DNA of 64,000 nt, from positions 1,364,001-1,428,000 of the forward strand of contig OY762938.1 in NCBI GenBank assembly GCA_963667075.1, written 5' to 3'. The translations under genes were made by a program, and so were the position numbers. Source of the DNA: G963667075 sp963667075 (GTDB lineage Bacteria > Pseudomonadota > Alphaproteobacteria > Micavibrionales > Micavibrionaceae). A model generated the notes under the pieces. That model was given only the letters and a program-made list of their open reading frames with translations, made no database searches and was not told the DNA's origin. Of this stretch, positions 1-8,344 are shown one piece after another; position 1 is the stretch's first letter, and each line of letters starts with the position of its first letter.

Positions 1-2
1 GT

Positions 3-374
3 GAACACGTTTATCGTCACGCGGAAGCTAAGGAACGCCGTGTTGATACAGCGCGTGCCGTAGAAGAGAATGTACGTCAAACCTGGGCGCGTATGGTTTC
101 TGCTGGTGAGCGTGCGCGTGAATTTGCATCACAGGCGGCAGCAAATGAGCAAGTCGTTGTGGCTTATATGGATCAGTTCACACTCGATCGCCGTACGCTT
201 TTGGATGTTCTTGATGCACAAAACGAGTTGTTTGTCTCTCGCAGTAATACAGTGAATAATGAATATCTTGAAATGTTTGCTGTGTACAGGCTGCTGGCAC
301 TCCGTGGTGATTTGTTGCCAACGTTGAATGTCGCGTATCCGCAGGAGATTGATCCGACGGACAATTACAGATAA
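3..374 (+). CDS. TolC-like outer membrane efflux/secretion protein, C-terminal part
   Basis: The reading frame is open from the first bases of the window, so this is the 3' end of a gene that starts to the left. About 123 residues are visible. They are alpha-helical with regular polar residues, and the stretch LDRRTLLDVLDAQNELF matches the last helical repeat of TolC/OprM-type outer-membrane channels, which typically ends in an 'LLDVLDAQ' segment. A type I exporter ATPase and an HlyD-type adaptor follow within 1.1 kb, so it is most likely the outer-membrane part of that tripartite exporter (LapE/AggA-like). The family is fairly sure; the link to the neighbouring exporter is inference. Confidence 0.85.
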   Translation, partial: EHVYRHAEAKERRVDTARAVEENVRQTWARMVSAGERAREFASQAAANEQVVVAYMDQFTLDRRTLLDVLDAQNELFVSRSNTVNNEYLEMFAVYRLLALRGDLLPTLNVAYPQEIDPTDNYR

Positions 375-413
375 AAGCGATAATTGATAAATAATGATGT
401 TTTTTTAATTAGT

Positions 414-445
414 ACCCTCTGAGAAAGGGGGTGCTGAGTTTTTTT
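414..445 (+). terminator. possible weak terminator after the TolC-like gene
   Basis: A six-pair stem (ACCCTC with GGGGGT, one G-U pair) is followed after six bases by a run of seven T. The stem is short and separated from the T run, and it lies only 16 bases before the next start codon, so it may just attenuate transcription. Confidence 0.3.
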
Positions 446-460
446 AAGAGAGAGTTTTTT

Positions 461-1333
461 ATGAGTGTAAATATTCGTTATCCGAGAGGATTGATTAATT
501 CCAAAATATCTGATTATCCTTTTGTTGTCAGGGCGTTTGATGCCGCACACGCGCTACATTTGCGGCTCTCAGAGGCACAGGGGCTGGATGTTTATCGTGA
601 GTCTGTTACAAATATTACAGATACGGAATTCAAATTATCTGTAATAGTACAAAAATTTCCAAATTTGCTTGATACCGTAAACGTTTTTCTTCAAAGGTTT
701 TTGGGTAAAAAGCAGGAGCCTTTTTATCTAAAGCTGGCAGAGCAAGAGAGCGAGTCTGTCGGCGTTTTGTATGGTATTGAATCGTCGCAATCGTCCAAAA
801 TGGTGGTGCTGGATAATATGATTGCTTTGGATGGACATGACGGTTCAGCTATTCATCTCGTTAAGGATTTTACACGTTGGGCTTCTGCTCGTGGGTATGA
901 GACGATGCGGGAGGACGTATTGTGTAATAATGAATGGTCGTTAGCACTAGCTGAAGAACTTGAGCTAACGCCTGCTAAGGTTATTCTGGCCAAGAACCTT
1001 GATCTGGGCACTGATATGCCAGCGGTGGAGGATGATAGAACGTTTGAAACAGGGCTGGTTTCTGCTTTTGTGAAGCGTCAAAGTGCCAGAAGCTGGTATA
1101 AGCATCATACGCTCAGTCTCCGTTTTAATGATCAGGCTGGGGCTTTAGATGACACGGGTGCATTGTCATTGTCAGGTGATGTACAAAAAGCTATGGCGTT
1201 TGGGGGTGAGCAGGGCTGCGGTTTTGTTGAAACAGAGATTTCAATAGAAGATGAGGCGTTGTCTTGTTTCTTGCAGGAAAAAGAATCATTCAAGCCATTT
1301 AAATTTGTTTTTGAGCGGCCCATTCATGTATAA
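461..1333 (+). CDS. hypothetical protein between type I secretion genes
   Basis: A protein of about 290 residues that I do not recognise. The start at 461 is preferred over one at 431 because AGAGAG lies just upstream and the extra residues look like untranslated leader. No signal peptide, membrane segment or clear motif is visible; it looks like a soluble mixed alpha/beta protein with an acidic middle part. It lies between the TolC-like gene and the LapB-like exporter on the same strand, which suggests a role linked to secretion or to the secreted substrate, but this is position only. A 147-bp gap to the next gene leaves room for a separate promoter. Confidence 0.7.
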   Translation: MSVNIRYPRGLINSKISDYPFVVRAFDAAHALHLRLSEAQGLDVYRESVTNITDTEFKLSVIVQKFPNLLDTVNVFLQRFLGKKQEPFYLKLAEQESESVGVLYGIESSQSSKMVVLDNMIALDGHDGSAIHLVKDFTRWASARGYETMREDVLCNNEWSLALAEELELTPAKVILAKNLDLGTDMPAVEDDRTFETGLVSAFVKRQSARSWYKHHTLSLRFNDQAGALDDTGALSLSGDVQKAMAFGGEQGCGFVETEISIEDEALSCFLQEKESFKPFKFVFERPIHV

Positions 1334-1480
1334 CTCACAGAGTGTTTGAACGCAGATATGCAGATATAAGGTGGTTTTTTAATCATTTTATTTCTTATAG
1401 CTGATATTGACAAAAGGGGGCTTTCCCTTTCCAATGCTATGGCGTGTCAAACTTTAATTTTATCAAGACATTAAGGGTGG

Positions 1481-3751
1481 ATGATGACGTCAAAAGATTC
1501 AAGTGAGGAAGCAAGACTTCAAGATAGCTGGCCTTTGCAGGCCGATCGCATGGCGATTAATTCACCATTGGTTGAGTCTTTGCGCATTCTTGCGGGACAG
1601 TATGGCAGACGTTCGAGCTATTCTTCCTTGACGGCGGGCCTTCCGGTTTCAAAGGAAGGTATAACACCTGCTTTGTTTGTCCGGGCGGCAAGAAGGGCTG
1701 ACCTGAATGCTCGGCTTGTACAGCGGTCTTTGGAGGCTCTGGCCATTGCACCTAATCTGCCTTGTATTCTGGTGCTGGAAGGGGGGCAGGCCTGTATTTT
1801 GCATCAGGTGAGGTACCCTGAAAAACATCCGCCAAAGAAAAACAAGAACAGCAAAAAAGAGCCGAGTATTCACCCGGAAACAACGTTTGTTGTTCAGTTT
1901 CCTGAAACGGAAGATGAAAAACAGGAAATGAGACTGGAGGCTTTAAAGGCCATCTATTCAGATTACGCTTTTTTTGTGCGTCCTGTTGCGCGGAATGATG
2001 AGCGTGCCGGGCCTGCCGAAATAGAGGGGGCGCGTGACTGGTTTTGGGGCACGCTTAAAGAAAATAGCGGCTTGTATGTTGAGGTTATTGTTGCGGCTGT
2101 GATGATTAACGCATTTGCACTGGCTAATTCTTTGTTTGTTATGACGGTGTATGATCGCGTTGTGCCTAATCCGACATCGGCTTATGATACACTTTGGGTT
2201 TTGGCTGTTGGTGTGCTTGTTGTTTTTGTTTTTGATTTTATTTTAAAAAATCTGCGTGCCTATTTTCTTGATTTTGCAGGGCGGCGCGCGGATGTGAAGA
2301 TTTCTGCAGCATTGTTTGAGCAGATTCAAGGCATGTCTTTGGCTTCCCGTCCGGCGAGTGCTGGTGTGCTGGCCAGCAATATGAGGGAGTTTGAAACGAT
2401 CCGGGATTTCTTTACATCAGCGACGATGTCTGCGCTGATTGATGTGCCTTTTGCGCTGTTCTTTATTGTTATTATGATTTTTATTGGTGGCCCGGTGGCT
2501 TTTGTGCCGGTTCTGGCGATTCCCATTGTTTTGTTCAGTGGCTGGATATTGCAGCGGCCCTTGCAGAAAATCGTCAGAGAATCCATGCAGGAAAATGCGC
2601 TAAAGAATGCGTTGTTGTTTGAGACGATTACAGGGCTGGAAACTATTAAGACGCAAGCGGCAGAAGGTCATACCCAAAGACGGTGGGAAGAACTTACAAC
2701 CAAGGCAGCAAAAACATCGGTAAAGTCTCGCCGCGTGTCTTCTTTTGCCTTGAATTTTTCAGTTTTTGTGCAGCAAGTGGCCGCTATTTTTGTTGTAATT
2801 GTAGGGGTGTATCTTATTGAGCACTCTATTATTACTATGGGGGCCTTGATTGCCTGTGTGATTTTGTCAGGCCGTGCTATGGCACCACTGGCGCAGGTTG
2901 CAGGGCTTCTGACGCGTTTTAATCAAAGTAAAGAGGCCTTAAGACAGCTCGAAGACCTTATGCGGAAGCCGGTGGAACGTCCACAGGGTAAACATTTTAT
3001 CTCTCTGCCAGATGTTAGAGGCGGTGTGGAATTTAAGGATGTTGTGTTCCATTATCCCGGACAGACGACACCGGCCCTTGATCATTTAAGCTTTGACATT
3101 AAATCGGGGGAGCGTGTGGGTATTATTGGGGCTGTTGGGTCCGGTAAAACCACGATTGAAAGGCTGTTGCTTAATCTGTATGAACCGGGGAGCGGTTCTA
3201 TCCAGTTGGATGGTTCTGATGTACGGCAGATTGATCCAGGTGATTTGCGCCGCAATATAGGCAGTGTGCAGCAAAGCCCGCAACTTTTTTATGGTTCTGT
3301 ACGTGAAAATATTACCATGGGCCATGAAACAGCGCCTGATGCTGCAGTGTTGCGTGCAGCAGAGCTGGCGGGTGTGATGGAATTTCTACGGGATTCTCAG
3401 GCCGGTCTTGATACGCAGGTTGGCGAACGAGGGGAAGCCCTCTCGGGTGGTCAGCGGCAGGCTGTGGCGATTGCCAGATCTCTTTTATATGATCCGCCCG
3501 TTCTGATTCTGGATGAACCGACAGCGTCTATGGATCCGGCGTCTGAGAATCGTTTGCGTCGGCGGCTTGATACGCTTTGTCAGGGAAAAACAACAATTCT
3601 GATTACCCATAAAAGTGCTATGTTGCCCTTGGTTCAGAAACTTATTCTTATAGACCGGGGCAAGCTTGTAGCCTTTGGCCCGAAAGAAGATGTTGTAGCT
3701 AAGCTTCAGGCCCGTCAGTATGGGCCGCAGGCCGGGAATACGGAGGTATAA
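1481..3751 (+). CDS. type I secretion ABC transporter, LapB/HlyB-like
   Basis: A 756-residue inner-membrane exporter with fused domains, which uses ATP to push an unfolded substrate through the adaptor and the outer-membrane channel. In order: a C39-peptidase-like domain (about residues 28-125) with no catalytic cysteine visible where active C39 domains carry it, a transmembrane region (about 195-470, including GLYVEVIVAAVMINAFALA), and a nucleotide-binding domain with Walker A GAVGSGKTT near 550, signature LSGGQRQ near 653, Walker B LILDEP near 677 and H-loop LITHK near 707. The inactive C39-like domain is typical of exporters for RTX adhesins and toxins. ATGATG at the start follows AAGGGTGG. 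The adaptor gene starts two bases after the stop. Confidence 0.93.
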   Translation: MMTSKDSSEEARLQDSWPLQADRMAINSPLVESLRILAGQYGRRSSYSSLTAGLPVSKEGITPALFVRAARRADLNARLVQRSLEALAIAPNLPCILVLEGGQACILHQVRYPEKHPPKKNKNSKKEPSIHPETTFVVQFPETEDEKQEMRLEALKAIYSDYAFFVRPVARNDERAGPAEIEGARDWFWGTLKENSGLYVEVIVAAVMINAFALANSLFVMTVYDRVVPNPTSAYDTLWVLAVGVLVVFVFDFILKNLRAYFLDFAGRRADVKISAALFEQIQGMSLASRPASAGVLASNMREFETIRDFFTSATMSALIDVPFALFFIVIMIFIGGPVAFVPVLAIPIVLFSGWILQRPLQKIVRESMQENALKNALLFETITGLETIKTQAAEGHTQRRWEELTTKAAKTSVKSRRVSSFALNFSVFVQQVAAIFVVIVGVYLIEHSIITMGALIACVILSGRAMAPLAQVAGLLTRFNQSKEALRQLEDLMRKPVERPQGKHFISLPDVRGGVEFKDVVFHYPGQTTPALDHLSFDIKSGERVGIIGAVGSGKTTIERLLLNLYEPGSGSIQLDGSDVRQIDPGDLRRNIGSVQQSPQLFYGSVRENITMGHETAPDAAVLRAAELAGVMEFLRDSQAGLDTQVGERGEALSGGQRQAVAIARSLLYDPPVLILDEPTASMDPASENRLRRRLDTLCQGKTTILITHKSAMLPLVQKLILIDRGKLVAFGPKEDVVAKLQARQYGPQAGNTEV

Positions 3752-3753
3752 AG

Positions 3754-5160
3754 ATGGTTTCAGATAAAAAAGGAAACAAAACAGTAAAGCTCAACATAAA
3801 TTCTGCGGAGGATTGGAGCCTTATTCGTCGTAACTGGGGGCAGGAACAGGTTCAGCGCATACAGGCGCATGCTGATCGTTTCTTTACAACAGATGATGAT
3901 TTTCCGGTATCGCGGCATATCTTGTTGTTTTCTATCGCTTTTTTCTTTGTTTTTTTTCTCGTTTGGGCAAACTGGGCAAAACTTGATGAAGTGACACGAG
4001 GAAGCGGCAAAATTATTCCGTCTAGTGAGGTACAACTGATTCAGCATCAGGAAGGTGGTATTATTGATGCCTTCTTTGTCAAAGAAGGTGATGAAGTTAA
4101 AGCCGGGCAAAAACTTGTACGTTTAAGAGATGTTGGGGCCTCTTCTGATCTGGCATCTCACCGTGTTCGTTATCTTGGTTTGCTTGCGACGGTGACACGT
4201 CTTCAGGCAGAAGCAGAAGGATGGGATGTTGTTAATTTTCCTCAGGACGTTATTAAAGGCGTTCCACAAAGCGTAAAAGAGGAATTAAATGCTTTTAAAG
4301 CAAATAAAGAGCAATTAAACGGACAACTTAGCGTGCTTCAGCAGCAATTGACGCAAAGAGAACAGGAGCTCTTGGAGCTGAAAACCAAGGAGCGTGATAT
4401 TCAAGGTGTCATAGGATTGTCCCGTAAAGAAAAAGCAATGATTGAACCGCTCGTGGAAAAGGGCTCTGCGCCAAAGTTGGAGCTTATTCAGTTAGAGCGG
4501 GCTATCAGAGAACGGATGACTGAGCTGAACGGTGTACGTAAAGCAAGACCGCGTGCACAGGCTGCCATTGATGAAGCAAAAGCCCGTATTAATGAAATGA
4601 GCAAATCCTTTAAGGCAGAGGCACAGGCAGAGCTTTCTGCCAAGCTGACAGAAATGAATGCGATTAAGGAGACGTTAACGGCGTTAAAGGATCGTAAAGT
4701 CAGAACGGAAGTGGTCTCACTGGTTAATGGTATTGTCAAGGACATTAAAAACAGTACGGTTGGCGGCGTTATCAGGTCTGGTGATAATATTATGGAGATT
4801 GTGCCGCTGGATGATCAACTGGTTGTTGAGGCTAGAATCCGGCCTTCTGATATCGCTTTTTTGCATCCGGGGCAGAAAGCGGTTGTGAAAATTACAGCCT
4901 ATGATTTCTCAATATATGGCGGATTAGAAGGGGAGCTTGTTGATATCTCGGCCGATACGATTATGAATGAACAAGGCGAACAGTTTTATCGTGTACGTGT
5001 TCGTACGTACGAAAACAGCCTGAAAAGAAATGGGAAGGCGCTCCCTATTATTCCGGGTATGGTGGCAAGTGTTGATATTTTGACCGGTAATAAAAGTGTC
5101 ATGCAATATCTCTTAAAACCGCTCATCAAAACGCTTGATAACGCTATGAACGAAAGATAG
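3754..5160 (+). CDS. HlyD/LapC-family membrane fusion protein
   Basis: A 468-residue periplasmic adaptor of type I secretion. It has a cytoplasmic N-terminus, one membrane helix at about residues 48-68 (ILLFSIAFFFVFFLVWANWA), a lipoyl/barrel-sandwich half starting at GSGKIIPSSEVQ, a long coiled coil (about 140-310, rich in Q, E, K and L), then the second barrel half and a beta-barrel domain ending in PGMVASVDILTG. The start codon lies two bases after the exporter stop, with GGAGG inside the end of the exporter gene, so the two are translated together. The substrate (probably a repeat-rich adhesin or enzyme) is not next to it in this window. Confidence 0.93.
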   Translation: MVSDKKGNKTVKLNINSAEDWSLIRRNWGQEQVQRIQAHADRFFTTDDDFPVSRHILLFSIAFFFVFFLVWANWAKLDEVTRGSGKIIPSSEVQLIQHQEGGIIDAFFVKEGDEVKAGQKLVRLRDVGASSDLASHRVRYLGLLATVTRLQAEAEGWDVVNFPQDVIKGVPQSVKEELNAFKANKEQLNGQLSVLQQQLTQREQELLELKTKERDIQGVIGLSRKEKAMIEPLVEKGSAPKLELIQLERAIRERMTELNGVRKARPRAQAAIDEAKARINEMSKSFKAEAQAELSAKLTEMNAIKETLTALKDRKVRTEVVSLVNGIVKDIKNSTVGGVIRSGDNIMEIVPLDDQLVVEARIRPSDIAFLHPGQKAVVKITAYDFSIYGGLEGELVDISADTIMNEQGEQFYRVRVRTYENSLKRNGKALPIIPGMVASVDILTGNKSVMQYLLKPLIKTLDNAMNER

Positions 5161-5286
5161 GGGATGATGTCGCTTTTCCTAATCAAAAGCACTATAGAAC
5201 CTTCTGTAAAAGTCAAAAAAGAGCGCAAAGGATTTTAGTCTTTGTGTTCTTGGCGTGAACGAATGACTATAGCCACAAAAAGAGAC

Positions 5287-5318
5287 AGACTTTAAAGAGC
5301 CGTGGCCCTCTAAAGTCT
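5287..5318. repeat. 15-bp imperfect inverted repeat (hairpin)
   Basis: AGACTTTAAAGAGCC and GGCCCTCTAAAGTCT can pair over 13 of 15 positions with a two-base loop. No T run follows, so it is not a standard terminator by itself. Confidence 0.6.
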
Positions 5319-5363
5319 GTAGGTCTTTCTGGGGGGAGAAAGATAGTTCTTAATCGAAAACCT

Positions 5364-5420
5364 GACGGTTAATAGTGAACCTGTCTAACAGGTCCATATT
5401 CACACTCTATTACAACCGTC
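5364..5420. repeat. three nested stems forming one long hairpin
   Basis: GACGGTT (5364-5370) pairs with AACCGTC (5414-5420). Inside it GTGAA (5375) pairs with TTCAC (5399), and inside that CCTGT (5380) pairs with ACAGG (5388) around a three-base loop. Three nested helices suggest an RNA element or a protein-binding palindrome. Confidence 0.6.
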
Positions 5421-5424
5421 TGTT

Positions 5425-5447
5425 ACTAATAAACTTTAGTTTTTTTA
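5425..5447 (+). terminator. terminator-like AT hairpin with T run
   Basis: ACTAA and TTAGT pair around a short loop and run straight into seven T. The stem has little G+C, but together with the strong hairpins just upstream it is a plausible end for a plus-strand transcript. Confidence 0.45.
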
Positions 5448-5573
5448 TAGTATAACTTACAAAAAATGCAAGTATCTTTTTTAAGAAAAATCATTTTTTT
5501 TGTAGAAAAATGTATAAAAATATCCTTATCTATTGATTCTAAACAATTTTATTAATACATGGGTGGACAAAAG

Positions 5574-6464
5574 ATGCATGCCATTATGCTGGAAAAAGGA
5601 AATTTTATTGATTTTAGACGTAGGAATAGGGTCGTTCCTTTCAAAATTTATGCACCTTGTGTAACAAAATCATTAAAAATGCCTGTCATTTTCTGGTCCC
5701 ACGGTCTTGGCGGGAGCCGGGATGGTGCCGGTTTTATAGCCCGTTATCTGGCCGGGCAGGGGTATATAGTTGTTCATATTCAACATGCGGGCACGGATAG
5801 CAGTCTTTGGGAAGGAAAGGAGGGGCATCCATGGGATATCATTCTTAAGACGCCTATCAGCCGTGAGACAACGCTGGACCGTTTTAAAGATGTTTCTTTT
5901 ATGCTGGATCAACTGGAAAAAGGAGAGGGTATAAAGAAAGAATTACATGATCTCATGGATTTTACACACGTTGGTATGTCCGGCCATTCATTTGGTGCGC
6001 TTACGACTCAAGTTATAACGGGACAACGTTTTCCAAATGAACACGATATCCTGACATCTTATCTGGATAAGCGTTTTAAAGCGGCGATTGCGTACAGTCC
6101 TGTGCCCATTTCTCACCTGTCGGATGCCCCTGATGAGGCTATTTACAGCTATGTTGCGGTGCCTACGTTTTATATGACAGGCACAAAAGACAAGAGCCCT
6201 GCGACAGGTAAAGATTTTAATCGCTGTTTACATGTCTATGAACAAAACCCGAGAGACGATAAAAGCCTTCTTGTCCTAAAAGACGGTGACCATATGGTCT
6301 TTAGTGGGAGTCGTGGAAAACTGCCAAGCAACCCGAGACGAAAATCTCATGAACAGGTCATTCAGGAAGCTTCTTTAGCCTTCTGGGATGTTTTCCTGAA
6401 GAACGACTCGCGTGCCATGGATAAGTTAGTCGCTCTAATTGAGACGCAGAACGTATCGGTCTGA
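5574..6464 (+). CDS. alpha/beta hydrolase, PAF-acetylhydrolase/dienelactone hydrolase-like
   Basis: A soluble hydrolase of about 296 residues. The oxyanion-side motif SHGLGGS, the nucleophile elbow GHSFG and a late histidine in DGDHMVF outline the Ser-Asp-His triad; the acid is probably in the GTKDKSPATG segment. No signal peptide, so probably cytoplasmic. The start at 5574 is preferred because GGGTGG sits seven bases upstream; an in-frame ATG at 5559 lacks such a site. The substrate cannot be told. It converges on mlaC with a gap of only seven bases. Confidence 0.85.
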   Translation: MHAIMLEKGNFIDFRRRNRVVPFKIYAPCVTKSLKMPVIFWSHGLGGSRDGAGFIARYLAGQGYIVVHIQHAGTDSSLWEGKEGHPWDIILKTPISRETTLDRFKDVSFMLDQLEKGEGIKKELHDLMDFTHVGMSGHSFGALTTQVITGQRFPNEHDILTSYLDKRFKAAIAYSPVPISHLSDAPDEAIYSYVAVPTFYMTGTKDKSPATGKDFNRCLHVYEQNPRDDKSLLVLKDGDHMVFSGSRGKLPSNPRRKSHEQVIQEASLAFWDVFLKNDSRAMDKLVALIETQNVSV

Positions 6465-6471
6465 CGGGAGG

Positions 6472-7149
6472 TTACTGTGTACGCAGATGGGCGAGCAGGA
6501 CTTGTATGTCTCCCCCACCGCGCTGGATAACAGAGGCAAAGTCAGAGCGTTGTGTTACGCTCATGCTGACCCCTTCAACAATGACGTCAACGATTTTGTA
6601 CTGTCCTTCTTTATAACGTACGCGCCAGTCAACTTCTATGTTAGACGAGCCATCTGGAGAAATGACGTGAGAGTTCACGATGGTGTCGTTTTTACCGGCA
6701 TCCCGGAAACTGCGGGCTTCGAAGAGCTGTCCCTTGTATTCACCAAAGCGGTTCGCGTACACTTCGACGACCATTTCGTTAAAGAGCTTGAAATATTCTT
6801 TTTTCTCTTCTGCTGATGATGTACGCCAATAACGGCCAAGGGCGAATCGCCCAATGGTTTTCATATCAAAGCTGCTATCAAGAAGTTTTTGAAATTTTTG
6901 TTTTTTTGTATCTTGCTGAAGATTTGGATCCGATAGGAAACTCAGCGCACGTTCTGCCATGTTTTGGACAAAATTTTGTGCGCCGACGCCAATTTGCTCT
7001 TCGCCAACGTACAGTATATTGAGTTGTGCGCTATGACGCGATGGCGTGGGCATAAACAGGGTATTTGAAGCGCTGGCTGATGAGATTGTCCCAAAAGAAA
7101 GGGCAGTGATCCCTACAGATAGCAATAAAGTCATTTTACTCGAAAACAT
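6472..7149 (-). CDS. mlaC: MlaC-type phospholipid-binding periplasmic protein
   Basis: A 225-residue protein with a signal peptide (about residues 1-28, ending ASA) and the MlaC/Ttg2D fold, seen in FDMKTIGRFALGRYW and the C-terminal YKIVDVIVEGVSM. MlaC shuttles phospholipids between the outer-membrane MlaA complex and the inner-membrane MlaFEDB transporter. It lies 114 bases downstream of mlaA on the same strand, so both probably share a transcript; the MlaFED genes are not in the window. Residues 47-53, between the signal peptide and the domain, spell YVGEEQI, which occurs identically in MlaA next door. An internal ATG six codons in is an alternative start. Confidence 0.92.
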   Translation of the reverse strand: MFSSKMTLLLSVGITALSFGTISSASASNTLFMPTPSRHSAQLNILYVGEEQIGVGAQNFVQNMAERALSFLSDPNLQQDTKKQKFQKLLDSSFDMKTIGRFALGRYWRTSSAEEKKEYFKLFNEMVVEVYANRFGEYKGQLFEARSFRDAGKNDTIVNSHVISPDGSSNIEVDWRVRYKEGQYKIVDVIVEGVSMSVTQRSDFASVIQRGGGDIQVLLAHLRTQ

Positions 7150-7263
7150 AATCTGGCCTCAATTCAAAAAAACAGTAAAAAAAGAAAGAGAGCTCCCCAC
7201 CAGATAACAGGTATACAAGAAAGCCCTTTTTCATCATTTTCACATAGCTATCATAGCGTCTTA

Positions 7264-8040
7264 TTAAAAACTATCATAGTCCGGAATTTCAGTAATACCA
7301 GCCAAATTTGGATCCTCATCTTTGACAAGGGCGGCGCGGTGTTGATAGTAAACGCTACGCATGGCGGCATAGTAATCAATGGAACTTATTTTGAGCTCTT
7401 CGAGAACATCCATAAGCTCATCATGACGGTCTACAAAGGTAACGCCGGCACGTGCATAGAACCATTCTTCCTGATCCGTATTGTGAATCCACCAGTGTAT
7501 CGGATCGGCGTACATATCGACGACCATGCCGGTATAGTCTCTAAAAGAACCTGGGCCGAAGATGGGGGCCACGACATATGGTCCGTGGTCTACGCCCCAG
7601 ACAGCAAGCGTTTGACCGAAATCTTCCGGTTCATACTGAATACCTTCGTCTCCGGCAACATCAATAAGACCACCAACCCCGATGAGTGTATTAACAGCCG
7701 CTCTCGTTGCGGCATCGCCTGCGCCTTCAAGATCGCCCTGCAAAAGCTGATTGGCGATGATAATAGGGCTTTTCAGGTTGCGTAGAAAATTTTTAACGCC
7801 GGTTCTGGCCGGTTTTGGCACAATGGCGCGATAGCCTTTGGCGACAGGTCTTGATATTGTCGTGTCGACGGCATCGTTAAAAGCAAAAACAGCTCTGTTA
7901 TATCCTTCAAAAGGGTCTTGAATCTGTTCTTCACCAACATAGACCGCTTCGTTTGTCGTTGAACAACCAGCCATTCCCAAGCTTAAAACAGCGATGAACG
8001 CAAGGTTCAAAATGTTTGTTGTTGTTTTCGTTCTTTGCAT
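7264..8040 (-). CDS. mlaA: MlaA/VacJ outer membrane lipoprotein
   Basis: A 258-residue lipoprotein: signal peptide with lipobox LGMAGC (Cys26), then the VacJ domain with DPFEGYNRAVFAFNDAVD, GVKNFLRNLKSP and PYVVAPIFGPGSFRD, all typical. MlaA sits with porins in the outer membrane and removes misplaced phospholipids from the outer leaflet, handing them to MlaC. The segment YVGEEQI at residues 34-40, eight residues after the lipidated Cys, recurs in MlaC. The length is usual for the family. Confidence 0.95.
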   Translation of the reverse strand: MQRTKTTTNILNLAFIAVLSLGMAGCSTTNEAVYVGEEQIQDPFEGYNRAVFAFNDAVDTTISRPVAKGYRAIVPKPARTGVKNFLRNLKSPIIIANQLLQGDLEGAGDAATRAAVNTLIGVGGLIDVAGDEGIQYEPEDFGQTLAVWGVDHGPYVVAPIFGPGSFRDYTGMVVDMYADPIHWWIHNTDQEEWFYARAGVTFVDRHDELMDVLEELKISSIDYYAAMRSVYYQHRAALVKDEDPNLAGITEIPDYDSF

Positions 8041-8344
8041 AGCCCTAATCCTAACTTTGGCATTTAAATCTGTTTACAAAAAATATCTTAAAAGAAAGAT
8101 ACATCTGATAGATACGCTGTGAATTCAGGCGAATCAGCCCTTTTGAATTAACTCCGTATTGAAAATAAACCACAACTGGTTAGCATTTCGTTAAAAAAAG
8201 AACGTATTTATCTTCTTTTCACACACAGAAAAACTAAATGAATCAGATCTGTACGTCATAATGCGTTGAAGTCCAGAAAGGGTCAATAATTAATATGGGA
8301 GAATATTAGGCGATCCCCAGCCTAAGTATTCTGGTATGTGGAGC
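8041..8344. other. intergenic region between mlaA and lptG
   Basis: About 300 bases between two minus-strand genes without a credible reading frame. Apart from a hairpin near its right end (8301-8331) it shows only AT-rich sequence, which presumably holds the mlaA promoter. Confidence 0.5.
8301..8331 (-). terminator. possible terminator hairpin after lptG
   Basis: GAATATTAGGC pairs with GCCTAAGTATTC (one bulged G) around an eight-base loop, 14 bases past the lptG stop. No T run follows on the minus strand, so intrinsic termination is uncertain. Confidence 0.3.

Larger units (their letters stand above)
5161..5573. other. non-coding region with folded elements downstream of the type I secretion operon
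   Basis: About 410 bases with no credible reading frame. It holds three separate inverted repeats in its middle (described individually) and an AT-rich stretch before the hydrolase gene. Either this is a long folded 3' end of the secretion transcript or it contains a small RNA gene. Confidence 0.6.

Noticed and set aside
6439..6816. 125-codon plus-strand frame
   Set aside because: It lies antisense over mlaC, which has a complete domain and signal peptide.
7339..7785. 148-codon plus-strand frame
   Set aside because: Antisense over mlaA; the pattern follows from the codon use of the true gene.
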